Source: Dorea sp.
GTDB lineage: Bacteria > Bacillota > Clostridia > Lachnospirales > Lachnospiraceae
NCBI GenBank assembly: GCA_022769185.1
Contig: JALEKG010000036.1
Coordinates: 30,632 to 94,631 of the forward strand
Length of the DNA stretch: 64,000 nucleotides
Reading direction: 5' to 3'
Shown here: piece by piece, positions 35,671-44,860 of the stretch
How positions within the stretch are numbered: position 1 is the first letter of the stretch
How the letters are laid out: the number at the start of each line of letters is the position of its first letter
Program-made: the position numbers and the translations under genes
Notes under the pieces: model-generated
The model's input: the letters and a program-made list of their open reading frames with translations, nothing else
Databases searched by the model: none
Told to the model about the DNA's origin: nothing

Positions 35671-36678
35671 ATGAACAAAGAAAAATGTGGCAGTAATCAG
35701 GAATGGAAAAAGCAAGAAGAGCAGATATGTCCGGAGGTTCATTATAAGATAATACCGTCTGGAATCATGATTACCGGTTGTTATGGAACCGATGGACAGG
35801 TGATATTACCGGATGAAATCGAGGGGGGTCCGGTGACTGCCATAGCACCGTATACGTTCGCAGAAGACCGGATTGATGAGGGGACTCTGGTTTGGACTGG
35901 TGAAAATGCAGAGTTTACAGAGGACAGACGGAGAATCTGTGGCAGTCAGGTGACAGAGGTATGGCTTCCGGCCAAAGTAACGGAGATTGGCAGATATGCA
36001 TTCTATCGCTGCCGAAATTTAAGAAAACTTATACTTACGGACAGCCTCTTAGATATGGGTGGCGGAGCACTGAACGGATGCCGCCTGTCGAATGTGGAAA
36101 TTCATTTTCGAAAGGGGAAGAAAAGCTGCCTGAAATCGATTGTAGAGGAGATGCGGTATCAGATTCTGGCAGAGCTGTTGTATTATGAAGAGAATAAAGA
36201 AGCCAGAATTTTGTTCCCAGAGCATTATGAAGAGGCGGTTGAGAATACTCCGGCCAGGATCGTGGTGACGCATCACCATGGAGCGGGCGGATACTATCGT
36301 CAGTGTTTTTATAACCGAGAATTGGACTATAAAAAGTATGATGAGATGCTTTATCATGTGGTTGCAGAAGAAGAGGTGCAGACAGCAGTGAAGCTGGTAT
36401 TAAATCGTCTTAGATTTCCGTTTTTACTTGGAAAAGAGGCAAAGGCAGCGTATGCGTCATACTTAAGGGAGCATCTGATGGAGGCTGGAAGAATTCTGGC
36501 AGAGTCAGAAGAAATAGAGGAGCTTAAGTTCCTGTCAGAAAAAGAATATTGGACACCAGAAGCGTTAGATGAAGCAATTTTGGCAGCTGCGGAGAAGAAA
36601 AAAACAGAGATATTAAGTTATCTTATGGATGAAAAATATAAACGATATCCAAAGGAGAAAAAGAAATTTGAATTATGA
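35671..36678 (+). CDS. BspA-type leucine-rich-repeat protein
   Basis: About 335 residues. The N-terminal half shows BspA-like repeats (QVILPDEIEGGPVTAIAPYT; VTEVWLPAKVTEIGRYAFYR; LRKLILTDSLLDMGGGALNG). The second half is helical, charged and unlike known domains (HHHGAGGYYRQCFYNRELDY). There is no signal peptide, so it is probably cytoplasmic. It overlaps the VWA-like gene, which in turn overlaps a MoxR ATPase, so the three likely form one complex. The role is unknown. Confidence 0.75.
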   Translation: MNKEKCGSNQEWKKQEEQICPEVHYKIIPSGIMITGCYGTDGQVILPDEIEGGPVTAIAPYTFAEDRIDEGTLVWTGENAEFTEDRRRICGSQVTEVWLPAKVTEIGRYAFYRCRNLRKLILTDSLLDMGGGALNGCRLSNVEIHFRKGKKSCLKSIVEEMRYQILAELLYYEENKEARILFPEHYEEAVENTPARIVVTHHHGAGGYYRQCFYNRELDYKKYDEMLYHVVAEEEVQTAVKLVLNRLRFPFLLGKEAKAAYASYLREHLMEAGRILAESEEIEELKFLSEKEYWTPEALDEAILAAAEKKKTEILSYLMDEKYKRYPKEKKKFEL

Positions 36679-37999
36679 GATGACGACGGAGGAAAAACTG
36701 GAGAATGTGAGCCGGAAGATTCTGATTTCTTCTAGAAATGAGCTCTATATGAAGATGCGGTTTCTGGATGTGGCACTCAGCAGTCTTCCGTTTATTCTGG
36801 ATCAGGGAACGGAAGGACTTGGAACAGATGGAATCTATCTGTATTATAATCCACAGTATCTGGGAGGCCTCTACCGGGAAAGCAGAGTCTCTGTAAACCG
36901 GTTGTATCTGCACCTGATCCTGCATGGAATCTTCCGGCATATGATCCGAAGAAAGGGAAGAGAAGAACGTCTATATAGCCTTGCCTGTGACATTGTAACG
37001 GAATCGATCATTGATAGCATGCAGCATCGATGTGTCCTGAAGAGTCGTTCTCTGCTCCGAAGAGAGACATATCGGAACTTGAAAAAAGAGATGAAGGTCC
37101 TGACTGCAGAGAAGGTTTACGGTGTGTTGAACAGCCGGCCACTGTCGGAACAGGAACTTTTAAGACTCGAGCAGGAATTCCGTACAGATGATCATAGTTA
37201 CTGGCCTTCAGATGATGAACAGAGAAAGCAAAATGAGATAGAAAATCAGTGGCAGAGCATCAGTGAACAGATGGAGACTGATATGGATACATTTTCCCAG
37301 GAGGGATCTTCAGCATCCGGAGATCTGGTGGATCAGGTGAAAGTGGAAAATCGAGAGCGGTTCGATTATCGACAGTTCCTTCGGAAATTTGCTGTTTTGA
37401 AAGAAGAGATGGAAGTAGATCCGGATTCTTTTGATTATGTTTTTTATAGCTATGGATTGTCTCTGTATGGAAATATGCCCCTGATTGAGCCGCAGGAATG
37501 GAAGGAAGTCCAAAAAGTGGAAGAGTTTGTTATCGTGATTGATACATCGATGTCCTGTTCTGGAGAATTGGTCCGAAAGTTCCTGGAAGAAACTTATGGA
37601 GTCTTGAGTGAAAATGACAGTTTTTTCCGGAAGGTGAATATTCATATCATTCAGTGCGATGATCAGATCCAGACGGATCAGAAAATCACCTGTAAAGAAG
37701 AACTGGTGGAATATATGGAACACTTGGAACTGCGGGGAGAGGGAGGGACTGATTTCAGACCAGCCTTTCTCTATGTAGAACAGCTGATCCGCCAGCACAC
37801 ATTTGAACGTCTGAAGGGGCTGATCTATTTTACAGATGGGCGGGGAATCTATCCGTCAAAAATGCCATCTTATGAAACGGCTTTTGTGTTTATGGAAGAG
37901 GATTATGAAGATGTGGATGTTCCTCCGTGGGCAATAAAGATTATATTGGAAGCAGAAGAATTAGAGCAGGATGTGAAGGGAGAAGAGTCATGGATATAA
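36668..37999 (+). CDS. VWA-like protein with degenerate metallopeptidase domain (DUF2201)
   Basis: About 443 residues. The N-terminal part resembles the DUF2201 putative metallopeptidase, but where HExxH is expected it has LHGIFRH, so the catalytic Glu is missing. The C-terminal part is a von Willebrand A-like fold with FVIVIDTSMSCSGELV (MIDAS DxSxS) and YFTDGRG. The best ribosome site (AGGAG, 36653-36657) is 10 bases from a TTG at 36668; ATGs at 36629 and 36680 are alternatives. It overlaps the MoxR gene by 10 bp. Such pairs act as ATPase-driven metal-insertion or chaperone systems. Confidence 0.8.
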   Translation: MNYEMTTEEKLENVSRKILISSRNELYMKMRFLDVALSSLPFILDQGTEGLGTDGIYLYYNPQYLGGLYRESRVSVNRLYLHLILHGIFRHMIRRKGREERLYSLACDIVTESIIDSMQHRCVLKSRSLLRRETYRNLKKEMKVLTAEKVYGVLNSRPLSEQELLRLEQEFRTDDHSYWPSDDEQRKQNEIENQWQSISEQMETDMDTFSQEGSSASGDLVDQVKVENRERFDYRQFLRKFAVLKEEMEVDPDSFDYVFYSYGLSLYGNMPLIEPQEWKEVQKVEEFVIVIDTSMSCSGELVRKFLEETYGVLSENDSFFRKVNIHIIQCDDQIQTDQKITCKEELVEYMEHLELRGEGGTDFRPAFLYVEQLIRQHTFERLKGLIYFTDGRGIYPSKMPSYETAFVFMEEDYEDVDVPPWAIKIILEAEELEQDVKGEESWI

Positions 38000-39492
38000 A
38001 GAGAGCGAAAAAAGAGATCAAAGACTCGATAAAAGCATATCTTATGAAAGATGATGCGGGGGATTATATGATTCCTGTTATTCGACAGAGGCCGATCCTT
38101 CTGATGGGTCCTCCGGGAATCGGGAAGACACAGATTATGGAACAGATTGCAAAGGAGTGCAGGATCGGACTGGTCTCTTACACGATCACACATCATACCA
38201 GACAAAGTGCAATTGGGCTGCCCTTCATTCAGGAAAAAGTATATGATGGAAAGACATATTCTGTGACAGAATATACGATGAGTGAGATTATTGCTTCTAT
38301 TTATAATAAGATGGAAGCAACGGGAGTGAAAGAGGGAATTTTATTTATTGATGAAATCAACTGTGTATCCGAAACACTGGCTCCGACGATGCTTCAGTTC
38401 CTGCAATGTAAAATGTTTGGAAATCAGAAAGTACCGGAGGGATGGATCATCGTGGCGGCAGGAAACCCGCCGGAATATAATAAGTCAGTACGGGATTTTG
38501 ATGTAGTGACATTGGATCGAATAAAAAAGATAGATGTAGAAGAAAATTATAAAGTATGGAAGGAATATGCCTATCAGGCAGAGATCCATCCGGCAATTCT
38601 GGCATATCTGGAACTTCGAAATGATTATTTTTACCGGATGGAAACGACAGTGGATGGGAAGACGTTTGCAACAGCCAGAGGATGGGAAGATCTGTCTTCT
38701 CTTTTGAAAGCATATGAAATACTTGGGAAAAAGGCAGACCGGGAGGTTGTGCATCAATATATCCAGCATTGGAAGATAGCCAAGGATTTTGCCAATTATC
38801 TGGAACTGTATGAAAAATACAAAAAAGATTATGGTCTTGAAAAAATTGTAGAAGGCTGTTACGGCAAAGACACACTGGAGCAGCTTCGATATGCAGCTTT
38901 TGATGAACGCTTAAGCGTGGTGAATATGTTGATCGGACGGCTGGGCAGTTTCTTTAAAGCAGTGTTTGTAGAAGATCGGTATGTGACTCTGCTATATGAG
39001 TATCTGAAAAAATATAAAGAATGCCAGGAGATGACTCTGATTGTAGGTGGAGCCAGAGAAGATTACGAAAAGCTTCGAAGAGCAGAGCAGATGACAAAGT
39101 TAGAAGACCAGATCCGGAAGCGGGTGGTAGATACGATGGAAAGTTATGATCAGTTGATACAGAGGGAACATCTGGCAGGAGAGGACGCTTTTGCACAGGT
39201 GAAAGGAAAATTTGAAAAAGCTGTGCAGTTACGGGAAGAGACGGTGGATGTGGCAATGCAGGCGCTGGAACATGCATTTGATTTTATGGAAGATGCCTTT
39301 GGCGACAGCCAGGAGATGGTTTCGTTCGTGACAGAACTGAATACTAATTATTACAGTATTCAATTCTTGAAAGAAAATGATTGTGAGAAATATTATCAGT
39401 ACAATAAAAAGCTGCTATTTGAAGAGCAGCATCAGGAAATCATGTCAGAACTGGATGAGATAGAACAGGATCTGAATACCGTGATCAAATAG
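37990..39492 (+). CDS. MoxR-type AAA ATPase
   Basis: About 500 residues. Walker A is LLMGPPGIGKT near residue 35, Walker B is ILFIDEINCV, sensor 1 is IVAAGNPPEYN, and an arginine-finger region follows. The extra 250 residues after the AAA core are helical. ATG 37990 lies inside the end of the VWA gene and follows GGGAGAAGAG. MoxR ATPases with VWA partners remodel or load cofactors onto other proteins. The target is not apparent from neighbours. Confidence 0.88.
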   Translation: MDIKRAKKEIKDSIKAYLMKDDAGDYMIPVIRQRPILLMGPPGIGKTQIMEQIAKECRIGLVSYTITHHTRQSAIGLPFIQEKVYDGKTYSVTEYTMSEIIASIYNKMEATGVKEGILFIDEINCVSETLAPTMLQFLQCKMFGNQKVPEGWIIVAAGNPPEYNKSVRDFDVVTLDRIKKIDVEENYKVWKEYAYQAEIHPAILAYLELRNDYFYRMETTVDGKTFATARGWEDLSSLLKAYEILGKKADREVVHQYIQHWKIAKDFANYLELYEKYKKDYGLEKIVEGCYGKDTLEQLRYAAFDERLSVVNMLIGRLGSFFKAVFVEDRYVTLLYEYLKKYKECQEMTLIVGGAREDYEKLRRAEQMTKLEDQIRKRVVDTMESYDQLIQREHLAGEDAFAQVKGKFEKAVQLREETVDVAMQALEHAFDFMEDAFGDSQEMVSFVTELNTNYYSIQFLKENDCEKYYQYNKKLLFEEQHQEIMSELDEIEQDLNTVIK

Positions 39493-39517
39493 GTGGGAGC
39501 TTTATTGAGAAAAATCA

Positions 39518-39546
39518 TTGACAAGGCCTGTTTTCATCCGTATAAT
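39518..39546 (+). promoter_or_regulatory. Consensus promoter of the mntP operon
   Basis: TTGACA (39518-39523) and TATAAT (39541-39546) are exactly 17 bp apart, both boxes perfect. Transcription would start near 39553, at the first base of the riboswitch. Confidence 0.85.
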
Positions 39547-39552
39547 ATCTCT

Positions 39553-39682
39553 TGACGGTAAGGGAGTAGTTAGCGCAATATGCGTAGTTTTGTCAACATA
39601 CTGATGACTATGTCATCTGGCATCACTTTAAATGATGAGACTTATCCGTGGATATAGTAGCCACGGATGGGTCTTTTTTTAT
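39553..39682 (+). promoter_or_regulatory. yybP-ykoY manganese riboswitch with terminator
   Basis: The aptamer begins with the conserved AGGGAGTAG (39561-39569) and closes with GATGAGACTTA near 39635-39643. The terminator hairpin ATCCGTGG / CCACGGAT (39644-39668) is followed by GGGTC and seven T. Part of the closing strand (AGAC) can pair with GTCT below the terminator stem, so folding of the aptamer and the terminator compete. This is the layout of Mn2+-ON switches, and mntP just downstream is their classic target. Confidence 0.9.
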
Positions 39683-39703
39683 GGCGTAAAAAGGAGAAGA
39701 AAC

Positions 39704-40273
39704 ATGGGTTTAGTAGAATTATTTTTGATTGCAGTAGGTTTATCAATGGATGCATTTGCGGTGTCTGTCTGTAAGGGACTGGCGATGAAGAAGTGTACGG
39801 TTTCGAAAGCTTGTCTTGTAGGTGTGTATTTTGGAGGGTTTCAGGCTCTGATGCCACTTGTCGGATTCATCCTCGGGGTGCAGTTTGAGGATGTGATTAC
39901 GTCGATCGATCATTGGATTGCATTTATTCTTTTAGGTTTGATCGGTGTAAATATGGTAAGGGAAGCGCTTGGTCCGGATGATGACTGTGATGAGACAGAT
40001 GATTCTCTTGATGTGAAGACGATGCTCGGACTGGCAGTGGCGACCAGTATCGATGCACTGGCGGTTGGTGTCACATTTGCCTTTTTAAAGGTAAATATTG
40101 TGCCCGCAGTTTGTTTTATTGGAGTAATTACATTTACTTTATCCGCCGCAGGTGTTAAAATAGGCAATGTATTCGGAACAAAATATAAATCCAGAGCGGA
40201 GATCGCAGGAGGAGTCATTTTAATATTAATGGGATGCAAAATCCTGCTGGAACATCTGGGAGTGATTGGATAA
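39704..40273 (+). CDS. mntP: Manganese efflux pump MntP
   Basis: Exports Mn2+ when it is in excess. About 189 residues with six membrane helices arranged as two homologous halves, typical of MntP/Yeb[18 protein letters not shown] and [16 protein letters not shown] are the paired helices whose Asp residues bind the metal. ATG 39704 follows AAAAGGAG; reading back to 39632 would run through the riboswitch terminator. First gene of a run reaching thiI. Confidence 0.95.
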   Translation: MGLVELFLIAVGLSMDAFAVSVCKGLAMKKCTVSKACLVGVYFGGFQALMPLVGFILGVQFEDVITSIDHWIAFILLGLIGVNMVREALGPDDDCDETDDSLDVKTMLGLAVATSIDALAVGVTFAFLKVNIVPAVCFIGVITFTLSAAGVKIGNVFGTKYKSRAEIAGGVILILMGCKILLEHLGVIG

Positions 40274-40286
40274 AGGAGAAGAGTTT

Positions 40287-41240
40287 ATGAAGTGGAACCA
40301 GTTTCGGTTAAAAACAACGACAGAAGCAGAGGATATCGTCAGCAGTATGCTGATGGATCTTGGAATTCAGGGGGTGCAGATTGAGGACAAGATTCCATTG
40401 ACACAATCCGATAAGGAGCAGATGTTTGTGGATATTCTGCCGGATATTCCGGAGGATGACGGGACGGCTTATCTGACTTTCTATCTGGATGAAGAGGACG
40501 ATAAAGGAACCATTCTCCTGAATGTAAGAAAAGAGCTGGAAGAGATGCGAAGTTATCTGAATGTCGGGGACTGTACGATTGAGGAGTCCCAGACAGAGGA
40601 TGTGGACTGGGTGAATAACTGGAAGCAGTATTTCCATCAATTTTATATAGATGATATTCTTGTAATCCCTTCCTGGGAAAAGGTAGAGCCAAAAGACAGT
40701 GATAAGATGGTGATTCACATTGATCCGGGAACTGCTTTTGGAACTGGTATGCATGAGACAACACAGCTTTGTATCCGCCAGTTGAAAAAATATGTGACAC
40801 AGGATACGGAGATTCTGGATGTGGGTTGTGGAAGCGGAATTCTCGGAATGCTGGCGCTTAAGTTTGGAGCAAAGCATTCTGTCGGAACAGATCTGGATCC
40901 ATGTGCGATCGATGCGACGCACGAGAATATGGCAGCAAATGGAATTGAAAAGAGCCGGTATGAGGTTATGATTGGCAATATTATTGATGATGAGGAGATT
41001 CAGGATAAGGTGGGATATGAGAAGTATGATATTGTAGCTGCGAATATCCTGGCAGAAGTTTTGGTGCCATTGACTCCGGTGATTTGTCATCAGTTGAAAA
41101 AGGGCGGGATCTATATTACCAGTGGAATTATAGATGATAAGGAAACAGTCGTTGTAGAAGCTGTAAAACAGGCAGGCATGGAAGTCCTTGAGGTAAACCA
41201 TCAGGGCGAATGGGTGTCTGTGACCGCAAGGAAAAACTAA
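40287..41240 (+). CDS. prmA: Ribosomal protein L11 methyltransferase
   Basis: Trimethylates ribosomal protein L11. About 317 residues. An N-terminal L11-recognition domain is followed by the SAM domain with DPGTAFGTGMHETT, LDVGCGSGILGMLA and NILAEVLVPL, the PrmA pattern. ATG 40287 follows AAAGGAG. The next gene, rsmE, also methylates the ribosome; this pair is common in Firmicutes. Confidence 0.96.
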   Translation: MKWNQFRLKTTTEAEDIVSSMLMDLGIQGVQIEDKIPLTQSDKEQMFVDILPDIPEDDGTAYLTFYLDEEDDKGTILLNVRKELEEMRSYLNVGDCTIEESQTEDVDWVNNWKQYFHQFYIDDILVIPSWEKVEPKDSDKMVIHIDPGTAFGTGMHETTQLCIRQLKKYVTQDTEILDVGCGSGILGMLALKFGAKHSVGTDLDPCAIDATHENMAANGIEKSRYEVMIGNIIDDEEIQDKVGYEKYDIVAANILAEVLVPLTPVICHQLKKGGIYITSGIIDDKETVVVEAVKQAGMEVLEVNHQGEWVSVTARKN

Positions 41241-41279
41241 GCAAATTGTTTAAAGTCGGCCTTGAAAACAGGAGAAAGT

Positions 41280-42017
41280 ATGCAGCATTTTTTTGTGACA
41301 CCGGATCAGGTGAAAGAAGATCATATTTATATTGAAGGTTCAGATGTGAATCATATGAAGAATGTCCTGCGGATGCGTGCAGGGGAAGAGGTCATGGTCA
41401 GTGACGGAAATAACCGGAAATATCTTTGTGAGGTAGAAGGATATGAACCAGATCTGGCGGTATTGAAGATTCAGGAAAAAGGAGTTGTAGATACGGAACT
41501 TCCATCTCAGATCTACCTTTTTCAGGGATTGCCAAAACAGGATAAGATGGAGCTGATTGTGCAAAAGGCGGTGGAACTGGGAGTGTATCAGGTGATTCCG
41601 GTTGCTACAAAGCGCTCGGTCGTGAAACTGGATGCGAAAAAAGCAGAGAAGAAAACGGAACGCTGGCAGCAGATTGCCCAGAGTGCAGCAAAACAGGCGG
41701 GACGAGGCTACATTCCGGAAGTTCATTCTGTGATGACCTACAAAGAAGCCATGGAATATGCCAGAAAATTAGATGTAGTGCTGATTCCTTATGAGCTTGC
41801 AGAAGGAATGGAAGAAACAAAGAAGATGATCCGGCAGATCCAGCCGGGGCAGTCTGTAGGCATTTTTATCGGTCCGGAAGGCGGATTTGAAATTGAGGAA
41901 GTAGAAGAAGCTATAAATGCAGGGGCGAAAGCAATAACTCTTGGAAAGAGGATCCTCCGAACTGAGACGGCAGGGCTTACGACATTATCTGTCCTGATGT
42001 TCCATTTGGAAGGGTAG
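41280..42017 (+). CDS. rsmE: 16S rRNA m3U1498 methyltransferase
   Basis: SPOUT-class methyltransferase acting on U1498 of 16S rRNA. About 245 residues. An N-terminal PUA-like domain (HFFVTPDQ, then HMKNVLRMRAGEEV) precedes the knotted domain with FIGPEGGFEIEEV and LGKRILRTETAG, both diagnostic. ATG 41280 follows CAGGAG. Confidence 0.96.
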   Translation: MQHFFVTPDQVKEDHIYIEGSDVNHMKNVLRMRAGEEVMVSDGNNRKYLCEVEGYEPDLAVLKIQEKGVVDTELPSQIYLFQGLPKQDKMELIVQKAVELGVYQVIPVATKRSVVKLDAKKAEKKTERWQQIAQSAAKQAGRGYIPEVHSVMTYKEAMEYARKLDVVLIPYELAEGMEETKKMIRQIQPGQSVGIFIGPEGGFEIEEVEEAINAGAKAITLGKRILRTETAGLTTLSVLMFHLEG

Positions 42018-42064
42018 GCACATAATCTAATAGTGAGAAGGAAAAGAAATAGGAAGTGGAATGG

Positions 42065-43225
42065 ATGAAAGAAGTATATTTAGATAATTCTGCGACCACT
42101 CAGGCGTATAGAAGCGTTGGGGAACTGGTACAGAGGGTCATGTGTGAAGACTATGGAAATCCATCTTCGATGCATGCAAAAGGTGTGGCAGCAGAAAAAT
42201 ATATAAAAGAAGCCAGGGAAACTTTGGCGAAGATCTGGAAGGTTCAGGAAAAGGAGATTTTCTTTACTTCCGGTGGAACCGAGAGTGACAATCTTGCTCT
42301 GATCGGGGCAGCCAGAGCCAATAAACGTGCAGGTAAGCACCTGATCACTTCATCGATTGAACATCCTGCGATTATCAATACGATGCGTTTCCTGGAGGAA
42401 GAGGAAGGGTATCGTATTACCTATCTTCCAGTAGACAAGTATGGAAGAATTAGGCTGGATGCATTGAAAGAGGCGTTGTGTGAGGATACGATTCTGGTAT
42501 CTGTCATGTACGTCAATAATGAAGTTGGATCTGTACAACCGATCCAGGAGGCTGCAAGTATTGTGAAAGCTTACAATAAGAATATTTTATTCCATGTAGA
42601 TGCGGTTCAGGGCTTTGGTAAATACCACATTTATCCGAAGAAGCTGAAGGTGGATATGTGTTCCATCAGTGGACACAAGATTCACGGCCCGAAAGGGATT
42701 GGAGCTTTGTATATTGGAGAAAACGTAAAGATCCGGCCAATCGTCTATGGAGGAGAGCAGCAGAAGAATATTCGTTCCGGTACGGAAAACGTTCCGGGAA
42801 TCGCAGGACTTTCTCTTGCGGCGAAGACTATCTATCAGGATCTGGATGCAAAGGTAGAAAAAATGCGTAAACTGAAGCAGCATTTTATTGAAGGCGTAAG
42901 TCAGATTGAAAATACGACGATCCATGGACTTTATGATGAGACTTCGGCACCTCATATTATCAGTGTTGGATTCGCGGGAATCCGAAGCGAGGTGCTGCTG
43001 CATGCACTGGAAGAAAAGGGAATCTATGTATCTTCCGGGTCCGCATGTTCTTCCAATCATCCGCAGGTCAGCGGTGTGCTAAAAGGAATTGGAGCAAAAC
43101 AGGAATTTCTGGATGCAACACTCAGGTTCAGTATGTCAGAATTTACAACACTGGAAGAGATTGACTATACATTGGATGCACTATATAATATAGTACCGAT
43201 GCTTCGAAAATATACCAGACATTAG
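42065..43225 (+). CDS. Cysteine desulfurase (NifS/IscS-like), probable ThiI partner
   Basis: PLP enzyme that takes sulfur from cysteine as a persulfide. About 386 residues. EVYLDNSATT is the N-terminal signature, SISGHKIHGPKGIG has the PLP lysine, and SSGSACSSNHPQVSG holds the active cysteine. The gene is 19 bp upstream of thiI, the same arrangement as nifZ-thiI in Bacillus subtilis, so it probably supplies sulfur for 4-thiouridine in tRNA rather than for Fe-S clusters. ATG 42065 follows AGGAAG. Confidence 0.92.
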   Translation: MKEVYLDNSATTQAYRSVGELVQRVMCEDYGNPSSMHAKGVAAEKYIKEARETLAKIWKVQEKEIFFTSGGTESDNLALIGAARANKRAGKHLITSSIEHPAIINTMRFLEEEEGYRITYLPVDKYGRIRLDALKEALCEDTILVSVMYVNNEVGSVQPIQEAASIVKAYNKNILFHVDAVQGFGKYHIYPKKLKVDMCSISGHKIHGPKGIGALYIGENVKIRPIVYGGEQQKNIRSGTENVPGIAGLSLAAKTIYQDLDAKVEKMRKLKQHFIEGVSQIENTTIHGLYDETSAPHIISVGFAGIRSEVLLHALEEKGIYVSSGSACSSNHPQVSGVLKGIGAKQEFLDATLRFSMSEFTTLEEIDYTLDALYNIVPMLRKYTRH

Positions 43226-43244
43226 AATAGAGAGGAATCAAAGG

Positions 43245-44426
43245 ATGAGATTTCATACATTTTTATTAAAATATGGTGAGATAGGAATTAAAGGAAAAAA
43301 CCGGCACCTGTTTGAGGATGCGCTTGTCAGACAGGTGCGGTATGCACTGAAGGATGTAGATGGAGAATTTCAGGTGCATAAGTCACAGGCGAGAATTTAT
43401 GTGGATTGTGAAGGGGACTACGATTACGATGATGCAGTCGAACATTTGCAGAAAGTGTTTGGTCTGGTGGGAATCTGCCCGGTAGTCCGTATGGAAGATC
43501 AGGGATTTGAACAATTGAAAAAAGATGTAGTTGCTTACATGGATGAGATGTATGAGGATAAGAACTTTACATTTAAGGTGGAATCCAGACGTGCAAAGAA
43601 GTCTTATCCGAAGAATTCCATGGAGATCAGCCGTGACCTTGGAGAGGCAATCCTGTATGCTTTCCCGGAGATTAAGGTTGATGTGCATCATCCGGATGTG
43701 ATGGTCAATATTGAAGTCAGAAACGAGATTTATGTATATTCTCAGATCATTCCGGGAGCAGGAGGAATGCCGGTAGGAACAAATGGAAAAGCGATGCTTT
43801 TGTTATCCGGAGGAATTGACAGCCCGGTTGCAGGGTATATGATCTCCAAACGTGGTGTCAGCATTGAAGCAACTTATTTCCATGCTCCGCCGTATACCAG
43901 TGAACGTGCGAAACAAAAAGTTGTGGCTCTGGCTAAGACAGTGTCGAAATATTCTGGACCGATCACATTACATGGAGTGAATTTTACAGATATTCAGCTG
44001 TACATCTACGCTCAGTGTCCGCATGATGAGCTGACGATCATTATGAGACGTTATATGATGCGGATCGCAGAGCACTTTGCACAGGAAGACGGATGCCTTG
44101 GACTGATCACAGGAGAAAGTATCGGTCAGGTGGCAAGTCAGACCATGCAGAGTCTTGCGGCAACAAATGATGTATGTACCATGCCGGTATATCGTCCACT
44201 GATTGGATTTGATAAACAGGAGATTGTGGAAGTGTCTGAGAAGATTGATACGTATGAGACATCAATTCAGCCATTTGAGGACTGCTGTACAATCTTTGTG
44301 GCAAAACATCCGGTGACAAAACCGAATATTGATGTAATCCGCCGCTCGGAGGAAAAGCTTGCAGAGAAGATTGATGAACTTATGAAACAGGCAATTGAGA
44401 CGGTAGAGATTATTGAAGTAAAGTAG
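43245..44426 (+). CDS. thiI: tRNA 4-thiouridine synthase ThiI
   Basis: Adenylates U8 of tRNA and inserts sulfur. About 393 residues: an N-terminal ferredoxin-like domain (YGEIGIKGKNRHLFE), a THUMP domain, then a PP-loop ATPase (LLLSGGIDSPVAGYM). It ends after the ATPase, without the rhodanese domain found in E. coli ThiI, as in Bacillus, where a dedicated desulfurase acts directly. Last gene of the mntP run and followed by a terminator. Confidence 0.96.
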   Translation: MRFHTFLLKYGEIGIKGKNRHLFEDALVRQVRYALKDVDGEFQVHKSQARIYVDCEGDYDYDDAVEHLQKVFGLVGICPVVRMEDQGFEQLKKDVVAYMDEMYEDKNFTFKVESRRAKKSYPKNSMEISRDLGEAILYAFPEIKVDVHHPDVMVNIEVRNEIYVYSQIIPGAGGMPVGTNGKAMLLLSGGIDSPVAGYMISKRGVSIEATYFHAPPYTSERAKQKVVALAKTVSKYSGPITLHGVNFTDIQLYIYAQCPHDELTIIMRRYMMRIAEHFAQEDGCLGLITGESIGQVASQTMQSLAATNDVCTMPVYRPLIGFDKQEIVEVSEKIDTYETSIQPFEDCCTIFVAKHPVTKPNIDVIRRSEEKLAEKIDELMKQAIETVEIIEVK

Positions 44427-44438
44427 AAAATCAATAAG

Positions 44439-44476
44439 AAAAAGGGCTGCTCCTTATATGGCCAGCCCTTTTCTTT
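44439..44476. terminator. Bidirectional terminator between thiI and the HPr-like gene
   Basis: AAAGGGCTG and CAGCCCTTT pair perfectly around a 13-base loop, with TTTTCTTT on one side and an A-rich tract on the other. It sits between two convergent genes. Confidence 0.85.
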
Positions 44477-44483
44477 CAAAGTA

Positions 44484-44717
44484 TTAATCACACAGATATG
44501 GTTTTAACATTTCCATGATCTCATCGATGTTTTCGTCAGCGTGAATGTTCAGGTCAATCGGCTTGGACAGATCTAAGCTGAAGATACCCATGATAGATTT
44601 TGCGTCAATGACATATCTGCCTGATACTAAATCAAAATCATAATCAAATTTTGTGATATCGTTTACGAAAGATTTTACTTTGTCAATTGAATTTAAAGAG
44701 ATTTGTACTGTTTTCAT
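44484..44717 (-). CDS. HPr-like protein lacking the active-site histidine
   Basis: 77 residues with the HPr fold length. DAKSIMGIFSLDL matches the regulatory Ser46 region of HPr/Crh (KSIMG). The N-terminal HARP segment that carries His15 is replaced by LNSIDKVKS, and no histidine occurs before residue 59. It therefore cannot act as a phosphocarrier but could still be phosphorylated on serine and act as a regulator, in the way Crh does. Start follows AGGAGG at a distance of nine bases. Confidence 0.8.
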   Translation of the reverse strand: MKTVQISLNSIDKVKSFVNDITKFDYDFDLVSGRYVIDAKSIMGIFSLDLSKPIDLNIHADENIDEIMEMLKPYLCD

Positions 44718-44757
44718 TGGAAATACCCTCCTTGATTTCTTTTCGTGTTCTATAGAT

Positions 44758-44786
44758 ATATTAAAAGTCAGGGATATAAAAGTCAA
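44758..44786 (-). promoter_or_regulatory. Promoter of the HPr-like gene
   Basis: On the minus strand TTGACT (44786-44781) and TAATAT (44763-44758) are 17 bp apart, about 40 bases before the start codon. It lies in the divergent region shared with mtaB. Confidence 0.65.
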
Positions 44787-44860
44787 GGAACAAATTGCCA
44801 AAGAATTTGTGAAATTTTCGTTAGATGTTACAACAATCTGTATAGAAAGGACTAAAATAC

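Noticed and set aside
36629..36667. ATG 36629 as the start of the VWA-like gene
   Set aside because: No ribosome site before it; AGGAG lies after it and is correctly spaced for TTG 36668.
39632..39703. Longer N-terminus for MntP
   Set aside because: It would translate the riboswitch terminator; ATG 39704 has a good ribosome site and gives the family length.
40308..41201. 297-codon minus-strand frame over prmA
   Set aside because: Composition and lack of motifs show it is a shadow of prmA.
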